A DNA stretch of 64,000 nucleotides from Protopterus annectens (lineage: Eukaryota; Chordata; Ceratodontiformes; Protopteridae), in assembly GCF_019279795.1 (NCBI RefSeq), contig NC_056743.1, positions 634,280,755-634,344,754 of the forward strand, given 5' to 3'. This document shows, piece after piece, positions 22,408-32,798 of the stretch. Every line of letters begins with the position of its first letter. The first letter of the stretch is position 1. The notes below the pieces were generated by a model. It was not told the DNA's origin. It did not search any database and worked only from the letters and a program-made list of their open reading frames with translations. Made by a program: the position numbers and the translations under genes.

Positions 22408-22809
22408 CCATACGTTTACAGTTTGGTTATGTTCTTGTGCATTTTATTTTTAGTACACTTCCCCATTTGGATTGGATACGTTCATTTTTTGCCACCTGGT
22501 TTTTGTGACTTGCACAATGTGGTGACTTACTTTTATTAACATAGGCATATGTTCTTTTTGTATCACCAACACAGAGAATGTATTTCAGTGGGTCTGAGGT
22601 TCAGGACTGACTTTGTTTGTGGCCCTTTGGTTGTGAGCCGTCCCAATGGGGCTGTTAGATGGCTCTAGTTTACATCAGGTTTGCTTAGACTTATAGGCTG
22701 TCCTATGTTTAATTTCTCTAAATGCTTAGGTTTTTACATACCTTGATAGGAATGGATCCCATTCCTAAGTCAGAGTATTCAAGTTCATGAAACTGGTTTT
22801 GCTTCATTC
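22408..22809. other. intronic DNA, nothing recognised
   Basis: Flank of DIRS-A; no coding or repeat signal seen. Confidence 0.5.
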
Positions 22810-23650
22810 ATTGACAGTTGATATACGAGTACTCTTCTCAGCAAATACCCAGAGCTGCCTCTTTCTGTAGTTCATAAGAGGTTACTTTTATTGGTAGCAT
22901 ATTCAGATATGTTTGAAGATTCTGTTTAATTAGCCCAGTTGCTCCTACTACAGCTGGAACTGTGTGTGTACCCTTATTATAATCTGATCTAATTTCTGTT
23001 TGCAAGTCCTGATGCTTCACAAGTTATGTACTTCAGTTCGTAAGACACTGTAGTCACTGGTTGTAGCAATTTCAATAATAAAAGCTATTTCTGTCTTTTT
23101 CTCTTGAACTACAGCATTCCAGCAGTTTGCTTTACCTTCTTAACTGCTGGTATGGGGTGGTCACATGTAATCATTATTTCATCCATCATTTCCAACAATC
23201 CTTTGTGGTTCATGTTTCCAATGTCTCAGCTGCCTCTATGTTGTAATATTTACAAAGTTGCCAGTGTAACAACTTTGTCACATTGCTATGTCTTTCAGTA
23301 CACAATTCTTTAGCCATAAATGTATAGCACCCTGCAACAAGATTTTAGTTCTGTACTGCAAATCCTTCACTTTTCTATAGATTTTATGAACCATCTGGTA
23401 TGTAATCCATTATCTTGGGCTGCCAATAGTAACCTTTCATCTTTTGGTTTAAATTCACCCCGTCTAAGTCATTTGCACGGCAAGTCTTGGACAACATACA
23501 GCTGTTCCAGCAGATCTCTATACTTCTTAATATAATTATGATCTTTTCATTTACCATTTCCTTTTCCTGATCCCATTCTTTGTATTCTTTATTTTGCCTT
23601 TTTGTACTTTCTGTTGCCGCCTGGTTGTTATTCACATTTGGCTGGATTTC
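22810..23650 (-). pseudogene. R4/Dong-like LINE relic, restriction-like endonuclease end
   Basis: Minus-strand reading contains LLLAAQDNGLHTRWFIKSIEK-like sequence near 23380-23440 (family form LxAAQDQALRTR), then ITCDHPIPAVKK near 23150. It ends with KHQDLQTEIRSDYNKGTHTVPAVVGATG at 22900-23020 (family form KYQDLKREI, VVPVVIGALG). This order fits the C-terminal restriction-like endonuclease of R4/Dong/Rex6-type LINEs as I recall them; the clade is tentative. Many stops and frame changes; an old copy. Confidence 0.5.
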
Positions 23651-24217
23651 CATGCTTGCTTTTTTCTCTAAAGACGTCTGCTAACCTAAGCAAAGAGGTA
23701 ATCTTGGAATGGCCTACCATGAGTTATTCTGTGTTTTGACTCATTAATAAGCATGAGTTTGGCAATCAACATTTATGATCCTTTGTTTTCATAAAGCATA
23801 TATTTAAGTTTTCCACAGGTACAGCTTTTACTGAAAGGTTGATGTGATGAAGTCTAGGAGATGAAAATGCTTATCATAAATAAAAGCAGAATTATTCTGG
23901 TGACCAAGTCTGCTCAAGTTTTTCTTCAGTACTTTTATAGAAGAGGAATTAACATCTGAAGTCTTGGACCATTTATTACTGTTGCATTTAATTCTAAGTT
24001 TGAGTTTTCATTATTCATTTTTCCCAAATATCATGGAAGTGAAGGCAGTCTGCTCTTTTCATGCCAGGGACAGCTCTCCTGTGGTTTATGTACTTTTCAT
24101 CCTAGGACTTGGTATATTCTGGGTTCCTGAATGTGTAGCAAATTTACTGGTGCCAATGGTGATTTTTGTTTTATTTTTTAACTGTTGCCACTCATATCAG
24201 AAAAGCATATGTGTGTG

Positions 24218-24227
<10 letters not shown>
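23651..24227. other. intronic DNA, nothing recognised
   Basis: AT-rich; no exon or repeat signal apart from a short (GT)n before 24228. Confidence 0.5.
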
Positions 24228-24273
<46 letters not shown>

Positions 24274-24285
24274 TATATTATATAC
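24228..24285. repeat. (AT)n microsatellite
   Basis: Pure AT dinucleotides, grading into ATATT units. The frame covering it at 23964-24410 is an artefact. Confidence 0.95.
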
Positions 24286-24962
24286 AGAAAGAGAGCCTCT
24301 GTAGAGTAAACACTACTTTAAGCAATTCCAAACATTCTGTGCTCTTTGAGTATTGTTTCCAGGAGATGCTCAGAAAAATGCCTTCATTTGAGTACACTGA
24401 GTATGCCTAGCTACACCCAGAAAACTGACCATAAAATTGATGTTTGTAATAAATAAGAAAATAAGTCTTCTTTGTGTGGTGTCGTGTGTAGCTATTTATA
24501 AATATGTCTAAAGAACAGTAACCAAATGCACCGTTACTGATGAACACACTGTGTTACTCCAGTTTCAAGGTTAAATTTAGGAGTAGTCACTGCTGATGAA
24601 AAACACTGCATGCACAGGGCAGTGGTACTTCCAAGTGGTTGTGCTATGCCTTCCAAGATGAAGCAATAACAGTCTTACCTAAGAAGGCACACATGATAAT
24701 CTGCAATAATCATAGCTATAACGGTTCCAGCAATGTTGTTAAAAAAAAAAATCTGTTTTATGTTAGATTAAATTTTCTTAGTGAACAGTATTCTTTTATT
24801 TATTCATTTACTTATTGGCATTTGATTACCAGTTTTTAGTGGAGGCCCAGGGAGAAAAACTCCAAAATATTATAAAAACATTTTAAGAACAGTAATTTTA
24901 CAAACTTCAAAGTAATACAAAAACATCTACAGTTTAAATAATTATACTAAATTAGACATAAT
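24286..24962. other. intronic DNA, nothing recognised
   Basis: AT-rich, no coding signal. Confidence 0.5.
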
Positions 24963-25280
24963 GTGACAACACTGGTAACAAATGACGGGTGCCAAAGTCC
25001 TGGCCTCAAGTTAAAAGCAAAAAAATATATTATCATACCATTCAGGAAAAATATGGCCCCTACTGACTACCACATAAACGGCAATCCCCTAAGCACACAA
25101 GCAACCTTGATGAGTGGATTGGAAACTACAGATTTGTCCCAGGGGTTCCACCTGTGTCCCTCATTGATAGGGGCGACAGGTGCTGACTGGGGTTTCTTTT
25201 TTGGGGATAAACTCTTCGCTAGGCTTGTAAGGGCCCCAGGGCCATTAGCCTAGTAACCTCCTATGATTCTATGAGCCTAT
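24963..25280 (+). mobile_element. CR1 3' fragment with internal deletion
   Basis: The reading frame gives CQSPGLKLKAKKYIIIPF and YHINGNPLSTQ, matching CQSHGLKLNAKKCIVIPF in copy 1. It then jumps at about 25100 to sequence matching the last ORF2 residues (LMSGLETTDLSQGFHLCPSL against LEEWMGDRRFTPGVISVSL). About 570 bases present in copy 1 (roughly 2825-3395) are missing. It ends with the CR1 tail and CTATGATTCTATGAG, close to the CR1 8-bp end repeat. Confidence 0.8.
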
Positions 25281-25379
25281 AAAAATTGGTACAGCTTATA
25301 TGACAATTTAATATTTAGATGCATTTAATTTCTCTATACTGGGTAAAATTTAAGTAATATGAACAGGAATTGCAATGTG

Positions 25380-27690
25380 AAGTAACAGAAAAAAAAAACA
25401 GGGTTATAGTATATTTAGAGACTCAGGGGTGAGAAAATGTTTGAAGGTGGAGTAAAGAGGTATCAAGTATGAACAGGTCCTTGTCCATACATATTTAGGG
25501 ATATAGTTTAACCTAGGGTTAAAGAAGAACAGAGACAGATTTTTGCAAGGAAGTCTTTCAGAATGTTTTTAAAGGACAAGAGGGAGGGTACTGAACTGAT
25601 GTACACAGGTAAGGAGTTTCAGGTCTTAACAACATGGTATGATGTTGGTACATGACACAGACTCTGCCCAGTAGATTTGTTAGGTTTGTGGAGTGGGATA
25701 ATTTGCTGTGCGCCATTCAGTGGGCACAAAGCCTGATGCAAGGCTATTATTGAACATGGTGCTTAATGCAGCCTGGGATGTTATCCGGTCCCATGGATGC
25801 TGTGTTTTTGGCTTTAGAGAGTGCAGCTTTTACCTGCGTAGTTGTGATTACAAGGACTCTGCATTCTTCCTGTATAGATATGAGCCCTTTAGGGGGTAAG
25901 AGGGGGGTAAAGTTAGCACTGAACCTATCTGCCAGGATGTTGGCAATATCAGTTGGTTCTGTAATTTTCGTGCCTTTGTGCTGTAACTCAGAGCAGATCT
26001 GGGTGTTGCCATTGAGATTCTTGACATATTGTGGTTGTTCTTGTAATTAGTGGCGATTATGTTTTTGTAGCTAGCTTTGGAGAATCTTATAAGGGATCTC
26101 AGCTTCTTACTGAGGCTGACCAGGGAGCTCCTTCACTCATGGGATTTTACTCTCTTTTGCAACAGTTTCTTCCTTCTGTTGTACAGTTCGTTTATGGCAG
26201 GGGACCACCAGATTGGCTTCCTTTTTTTTGGAGGATATCGTCTTGGTTCTGTTTGGGATAGCACGATCCATGCACTCAAGTAAGTGCTTCTAGAGTGCAT
26301 TTGTGTAGGATTCAGCAGTTGTAACTGTATTGTCCATCTGCATGGGTGTCATGAAGTTCACCACTTCTGTCTTAAGAAGCATGAAGTTGGCTTTGGAGAA
26401 ATTGTTTACTGTGGTTTCCTTAATGGGGGGGGGGGGGGATGTGGATATCAAGGGTGATTAGCTTATGGTCGGATCGGACCAACGAGGAGTTGACTTCAGG
26501 TGTGGAACACCGGTCACTCATGTTGGTAATGCTAATCCTAGGTCTAGGATATTGTTGCCCCCTGGTGGGGGTGTGGATAAGTTGATCCAGGGCATTCTAG
26601 TTTATGAATTCCAGAAAGCATTGAGCTAAGGAGTTGGTACACGAGTAGTTTTCCTAGTTAATGGTGGGGTAGTTGATGTCGCCCATTATTAGGGTGTTTG
26701 GTTGAATCCTAATATTTTCCAGTACATCAAAAAAAAAGAGGAGTGGGAATACTGGGGCATGCTACAATTTGGATTGCAGTTTTGCCCAGAGTTAGTTGCA
26801 CATGGATAACCTCGGATGCATCATGCTGAGCAACTAGCCTGGAGGTGTGGATATCCTTAATGAATATGGACACACCTCCGCCTTTGGTGTTTCGGTCCAG
26901 GTTACATGGCCGAAAAGTGTGGTATGAGTTATAGCCTGGTAGTGCTGGGGTGCTCTCTGGAGCCTTGAACCAGGTCTCAGTCACTGCACAGATATCGATG
27001 TTCTCCATTTTAATGAGTGCCTCGAGTGAGTGCATTTTGAGATTTAGACTTCTAGCACTGAGTAGCATTACCCTCAGTTTTTGCTTGCCTGTTTCTGTTA
27101 TGGTGGTGAATTTGTTATTTGAACCTTGCCTAAAAAAGGCACTATAGGGACAGCAAGAGCCTTAGCCAGTATCCGGAATCCCAGGGGTGACAGGTGCAGG
27201 CCATCTGTCGACAATGTCATCCCAAGCAGACAGATGCTGGAAACCCTTAGAATGACACCAGAAGCTTAGCCAATTGTTGAAGTCAATCACTTTGTCCTTG
27301 TACTGTGGTATCATTCTGGGTGATGGCAGAATGCTACTCAGGGCTAGGGTCATACATGCCTGGGCTACAAGATCAGAGAGCTCTTCCATGTCACTTTTCA
27401 TGTAGTCCAGGGAGATACGTCTCAGGTCATTCACACCAACATGGACAATGACAGAGTCATATTTGTACTTGTTGTGGAGTGACCTCAGTGTGTGGGTTAT
27501 GTGGCGGATCCTGGCACCCGACAGGTAGCTGACAGTAACCTTCTTGTTTAGCCTGGTGAGTGGAACATCAGTGTGCCTGACTATAGTCACCTATGACAAG
27601 TGTGTTGGGTACATTGTTTTGCCTTATTGGCTGAGGTTGAGTGGCACACTGAGTCTGTGGGCTATGTGTCATTTGGGTTGTGTTGGGGTA
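25380..27690 (-). mobile_element. CR1 LINE, copy 2, 5' part plus a short C-terminal piece
   Basis: Reads from 27690 leftwards: the ORF1 hydrolase (27162-27690), the endonuclease start (26727-27068, MLLSARSLNLKMHSLEAL), the endonuclease end with SDHKLI-type sequence near 26460-26480, and the RT start near 25765-25800 (ALSKAKNTASMGPD). From about 25640 leftwards the sequence resembles a CR1 C-terminus (NSLPVYISSVPSLLSFKNIL), so most of the RT is missing. Both ORFs have several stops and frame changes. Older than copy 1. Confidence 0.75.
27162..27690 (-). pseudogene. CR1 copy 2 ORF1, SGNH hydrolase, broken
   Basis: IVRHTDVPLTRLNKKVTVSYLSGARIR and VHVGVNDLRR match copy 1 closely (the Asn block is kept). 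The Ser block is disrupted: GDS is changed by a small deletion near 27585, and the DGLHPS end is replaced. Upstream sequence in frame (VPNTLVIGD) continues to 27690, where the hairpin-rich element begins. Confidence 0.75.
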
Positions 27691-27691
27691 G

Positions 27692-28176
27692 ATATATATA
27701 TATGGTTTGCTATCATTATGTCGACGTGCATTTGCACCGCTATGAAGTATTCGAACATCAGATGTTCGAATACTTCATATTACGGCAGGTGACATGAGCG
27801 AAGGTTTGCATTGCGAATGAACTGTGCATTCGCGATTCTAACTTTCGGTCATGGGAGGGGACAGTGCGGTTAGGGAAATGCATCCCTTTCCTCACTGTAG
27901 TGCGATCTCGGAGTTGGAATATTAAGTTGGGGGGTGTGTGGGGGGCACAACCCCCCGCAGGGGGGCGCAGCCCCCCTGCATAACTGTGTGTTCGGGTAGG
28001 TAGGTGATTATGGGAAGGGTGGGCGTGCTGTGTATCACCGTAAATGTCGCAAGCGACATTTTCGACAATACACCCTTGTTTTCGAGTTTACTATTATTCG
28101 AAAATGTTCATTTTCGATGCATAAATTCGAAAATAAAGACATTATTTATTTTTACTTTCGAATTTATGATAGTAAA

Positions 28177-28190
<14 letters not shown>
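27692..28190. mobile_element. hairpin-rich inverted-repeat element F1, flanked by (AT)n
   Basis: Termini are inverted repeats of about 30 bases: ATATGGTTTGCTATCATTATG at the left and the complement of TTTATGATAGTAAACCATAT at the right, both ending in AT repeats. Inside lie hairpins at 27741-27779 (19-bp perfect arms, 1-base loop), 27793-27853, 27862-27897, 27957-27979 (GCAGGGGGG with CCCCCCTGC) and 28042-28061. No coding capacity. It looks like a MITE or foldback element of unknown family. Confidence 0.6.

Positions 28191-28230
<40 letters not shown>
28179..28230. repeat. (AT)n microsatellite between F1 and F2
   Basis: About 52 bases of AT dinucleotides separating the two hairpin-rich elements. 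Confidence 0.95.
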
Positions 28231-28234
<4 letters not shown>

Positions 28235-28580
28235 ATATGGGTCTAGGACCAATGCTCGAGTGGCTGTTTCACTGAATGTGAAACGGCCGGGCATACTTAC
28301 GCGAAAGTGCTTTTCACCGAAGAAGCACTTTTGCGTAAGTATGCCTGTTGCAGAGATCGCACTACAGTGGGGATAAGGGAAAATTCCCTTTTCCCCACTG
28401 TAGTGCGACCTCGGAGTGAGAATATAAAAGTAGGGGGGGTGTAGGGGCAAGCCCCCCTGCAAAAACGTAAATGTAATGTTTTTTTAACACACTTTAACGA
28501 AAGCGCTTTTGTTAAAGTGTGTTCGGTGACTGTGGATTCGGACTACTGACCTTTTGTTCAATAGTCCTAGATCTATATAT
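28231..28580. mobile_element. hairpin-rich inverted-repeat element F2, flanked by (AT)n
   Basis: Imperfect terminal inverted repeats (TATATGGGTCTAGGACCAAT against the complement of ATTGAACAAAAGG-type sequence ending in CTAGGACTAT). Hairpins: 28266-28284, 28290-28345 (GGCATACTTACGC pairing with GCGTAAGTATGCC), 28357-28408 (16-bp arms starting TCGCACTACAGTGGGG) and 28486-28523 (AACACACTTTAAC arms). It shares with F1 the block CACTGTAGTGCGAYCTCGGAG followed by a G-rich then C-rich stretch, so the two are related. Family unknown. Confidence 0.6.
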
Positions 28581-28601
28581 ATATATATATATATATATAT
28601 A
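28573..28601. repeat. (AT)n microsatellite
   Basis: Right flank of element F2. Confidence 0.95.
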
Positions 28602-31485
28602 ATCTACATCTACAGGAAGAGATCTAATATATCTTTTGGGGATTTTAACTGAATAACTGCTGGGTGTGCAACCACATTTTTAAAACGAATACCTCTGTTA
28701 CTATTAGATTCTGCAATAGTTGTTCAGTTTTTAGGCTCTACTGCCTGTGATACTGGTTCTACAGAAATAATTTCCAAAGTATTAAGGAAACATTACCTAA
28801 AAATGAAGCATGGCTAGTGCTTTTGATGCCTGTCTTTAAAAGCCGAACATAACTTATTTTGGGGGGTGTCATTTTTTCATGTCTAACCATTTTAAATGGC
28901 ACTGAATTAAAATAAGAGCTCCCCAAAGGCGACATCTTCAAGTGTGGAAGTGGAAGAGATAACCTCCTCCTAATCATCTTCATCTGTGAAACAGTCCAAG
29001 AGAATCATTTGGGACTGAATAAGCCAAATCATCATCATCTGAGTCAAATGGGGGGGGCGGCTCCTTGAAGGTATAGAGTCAGAGCGTGAAGGTTTTTTTT
29101 AAGCCTTGAAAGATACTGGTGCTTTCTGTACCAGATCAAGATACTTCTGAGCAATCATTTTTTAATTTTTATATAAAACAGAAGGTGCATCAGCAAACTG
29201 TTGGGTGTGGTGGAAGGGGGGACAGCATCCATATCTTGGAATACATACACACGCATTTCTGGCTTGACAGCTTTTTGATGTTCTGGCTTGGTCTTCTTAT
29301 TCAGTATTATGTTGTTCCCTTAAATAAAATAAGCATTTGCAAAAACCAGTAGGGTAATCAGTTCCAAAAAGAGGCATTTGTTGCTTAAGGAACTTTATTA
29401 CAATGAAGAGCCAGACAGTCATGTAATTGTAAGATGAATATCTTAAACATTACAATTAGTACTACTGAAGGCAAAAATAGGTTAAAAAACTTGGACAGGC
29501 ATGTAGTGGTATTCGTTTTATAGCAAAGCTGCCCTGTAAAAGGCTAATGAATGAAAATGCAATGACTTGCTGCTGAAAATATCTGTACAGAGCAGTGTTA
29601 TTTGCTTACATATTATTCCAGATCATATATAAAGTCTTCTACAGTAAATGTGGTAATAAGAGGTATGCTCTCATAAGGGAGACCATCTCATGGGATTAGA
29701 TTGAGAATCTGCCCTGTTACTGAGGATGGACCACCTCATATTAGATAAAAAGTTATGCACTTACCATGACAACAGGCCTGGATGAGCCAGTTCCCATCCC
29801 CAGGAACCTACCCAATACCCTTCCCCCTCCTCTCAAAAAGTTGGTCTTTAGGTATTAAGTTAGTTTTGACCCCTTCACATGGCTCACTACAGATCTGGAA
29901 TGTAATGGACAGCAGTGTATTCTGTGATGGGGATGAGACTGAGGTAGCTTGGGAAACCTTCACATATCAATCTGTCCCAATGCCTACCAGCTTTAGTCCT
30001 GCTGCTACTGATAATCGCCTTCCTCATGTTACATAACTAGGCTAATTCAGCACCTGATCTAGTGATACTCAAACTGGATGGTGAGATAACTCAGTGAAGT
30101 GGCTAGAGATCACTAAAATACTCTGCTATAGTGTGTGTGTGTATCAGTCACAAAACTATTAAAGAAATAAAAACATACCCATCTACTATTCAGCAATTTT
30201 TTTTTCATAAAGTCTCTCCAGTGGTTCACGAGCAGCAAGAAGGACTCAGCCATTACAAGTAGCAGAAAGGGAGATGTACAAATGACAGCTTAACAGTGGT
30301 TATAACCCACTTTAACTTTTAAAAAAAGACAAAAATAATACATATCAACTAAAGACACTATGAAATTCCAATTCTAAACTCCATTAACATCTGGAGTACA
30401 TTCATGCTGATGGCTCACTGGTTACACATGACCCATCCCACATCAATATAAGATAGAGCACACCTTGTCAAAGCCAAAAAAAAAATTATATAATTTTACA
30501 GGAGCCTCTAAATGGCATAGCCTTCTGCGCATTTTTATGCAAAATGAAGATCTGATCTGTATAATGTACACATGCACGTGTACCCATTTTACAACTAGTC
30601 TATGGTTGCCCATACAGGTGTAAAGGGGAATATGTCACGTCTGTATTTTGAAGCAATGATCTGACAGACAATGAGCTAGGATAAGCGTGGATAGTTTCAG
30701 AAGTAAATGAATATTTTTATTCCATTAGTTAACAGCCTGGTTGCAGTGCGTGAGTAAATAAGTAATAGGGTAGGTGGGTTGGTCACTAGATCACTAGAGT
30801 TACAGTTTTAGGTACCAGCAGGCATCACTAAGTCCTACAGTACAAAGATGGCATGACTTTTGCACTATCCTGGTGAATGTAATGGGTTCCATGACAGAAG
30901 GGAAAAAGATCATTATGGCCCATCTCATCAGAAATACTGTTTGTGTGTTTGATTACATGAGTGCCAAAAGATGGAAGAGAGGTGCCCAGAGGCATTATTT
31001 TGTGCAGATAGGTGACTAAGTAAATTACAAATTCAGACCAATCAAAAAATGCTCATCTTTTGTTGCCGCAAATTTCTAATGTATATACTAAAGAGTATTT
31101 TACTGAATTCAGAACAGACAAGCGAAGTTCTGTCCTACCACCACAAGAAAGAAAAATTCAGTCTGGTATAAACTATTTCCTACTGAATGAAAGAATGATG
31201 TGTGACATACTGTACATCAATGTGCTGAAGGGATGTACAGACTAGGACAAAAGGATGGCAGAATGCAATTAAATTCAGAAACCTAATCCCTTTGGGGAAG
31301 GTACTTGTGAAAGCCGTAACAGTAGATTTACTGAACTGACTTCCACTAGAGGTCTACAGCACCTGGAAAGCACCAGCCAGCTGATCTATTTCTACAGACT
31401 ACTATTAAAGTGCTTAAATTACCCACCTCACTTTATATACATGTCAAATGTCACAGCATGTTATATAAGCACACACAGTACTTAC
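28602..31485. other. intronic DNA next to the PPT2 donor site
   Basis: No exon or clear repeat. On the minus strand at about 28640-29140 there is a very faint gag-like reading (EDVAFGELL), too weak to call. Near 29750 the motif TTATGCACTTACCATGACAA resembles the end sequence of DIRS-A, but nothing supports an element there. Confidence 0.4.
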
Positions 31486-31540
31486 CTCTTGACCTGTCAT
31501 GTCTATCACAGTCTCATTCTCATCATAGAAGCCAAAATGA
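31486..31540 (-). CDS. PPT2: PPT2 penultimate coding exon
   Basis: A 55-base exon with textbook borders on the minus strand: TTTCTTTTTCTTTACAG before it and GAG|GTAAGTAC after it. It begins with the last base of a split Ser codon and then reads HFGFYDENETVIDMTGQE, ending in phase 0, which joins exactly to [10 protein letters not shown] of the last exon. Human PPT2, as I recall it, reads FFGFYDANETVLEMEEQ here, so position and phase both fit. NET is an N-glycosylation site, in keeping with a lysosomal glycoprotein. The preceding exon, which should code for the GGPDDGVITPWQS region with the catalytic Asp, was not found between 31541 and the right edge, so that intron probably exceeds 32 kb. The exon shows no decay. 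Confidence 0.88.
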
Positions 31541-32323
31541 CTGTAAAGAAAAAGAAAATGTATTACGAGATTATTTACACTGTACCAAGAACACTTAAGA
31601 AAAATGGCTAAATCTATATAGGATGGGGGATCATGGATGAATGCCATGATGACTAATGCTTGTTTGCTATACTTTACGTAGAATTCAACATTTCTATATC
31701 ATCTCCACTGTGGCTTATAAATACACATTGAGAATCTCCTTTTTCTAATCTCCAATACATGTCAACCATTCACTAAAGTTTCTCTTAAATCCATCTTGAT
31801 CGGTGCCCCAGAAATAAAGCCAGAGCATTCAAAAATAAAAGGAAAAATTATTTCTCCAAAATATGGGAAAATGCAAGAACTTGTATTTAGCTTCACAGTC
31901 ACTTTTGCCAAAAGCAACAGAAGAATTTGAAGAATGCTGTTTTTTTTATTAGACTCAATCTTAGTAATACTGACTTTAAAATTATCACTCCTCTTGGTAA
32001 TGTTTTCCTTCCATTAGGGATACTGGAAATTTTGGATAAAAAAAACTGAATCACTTCTAAATTCAAAGCGAGTTCACCAACCCTTTTGAAGCATAAACTG
32101 GCTCATTTGCACAGTGGATATATTTAAAGTAACTAATTATTTAAAATTTAATTTCAGTCAGTAGGCAGCCCACTAGCACAAAAGAAGGCTAGAATTGCTG
32201 TTAACTTAGATTTTTTTTGCCTTCATGCCTGCCAGCCATCGTCTCCTTATGGACAGTCATTACACTGGCTGAGGGGGTCAGTCATGAGGATGCTTTGTAC
32301 TCTCACTGGCATCCCAGCAATAA
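31541..32323. other. PPT2 intron DNA, nothing recognised
   Basis: AT-rich, no further PPT2 exon and no repeat signal up to the DIRS-B end. Confidence 0.5.
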
Positions 32324-32798
32324 AGTACAGTTGTATACACTTGCCATAAATGTAGATGTTCGAGTGTGTTCACTGCTGCAGTCCTAACCATTGGGTTGTC
32401 CATGCTGTGGTAGCCCTCAGTTGGTCCGAATACCAGAGTCAAGGTTTTGTGTGTTAGCTGCTGTCGCATCCTGGATGACGTCAGGTCATCCAAGCTATAA
32501 AGGAGAGCAGGTGACACCATTGCCTCAGTTTTTCTTGCCTTAACTAGAAGTCCAATTTTAATAATTATTAGTAGTCCTGGGGTCAGAGACCCCCATAGAA
32601 ATATGTCTCTCTCTAAGTAAGGCAGATATCGGGGGAAGGAGGGAGGGAAAGCTTGACTACAGCAGTGAGCACACTCAAACATCTAAATTTATAGTAAGTG
32701 TACACAACTGTACAATGTTCTTCGTGTTTCACTGCTGCAGTCCTAACCACTGGAAAGATTCCCAAAGCTGAGGAGAAGGGTGGAAGGTTACTAGAAAC

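Larger units (their letters stand above)
11874..31485 (-). other. PPT2: last intron of PPT2, 19.6 kb, filled with retrotransposons
   Basis: The donor at the right end reads GAG|GTAAGTAC and the acceptor at the left end CCATCCAG|GCT. In the human gene this intron is very short by comparison (from memory). Most of the gain here is identifiable: DIRS-A with a nested PLE, a SINE, an R4-like LINE relic, two CR1 pieces and a pair of hairpin-rich elements. Confidence 0.8.

Noticed and set aside
28640-29140. Faint minus-strand gag-like reading
   Set aside because: One short similarity (EDVAFGELL) amid many stops; not enough to call an element.
29740-29800. Motif resembling the DIRS-A end (TTATGCACTTACCATGACAA)
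   Set aside because: No adjacent element body or partner repeat found.
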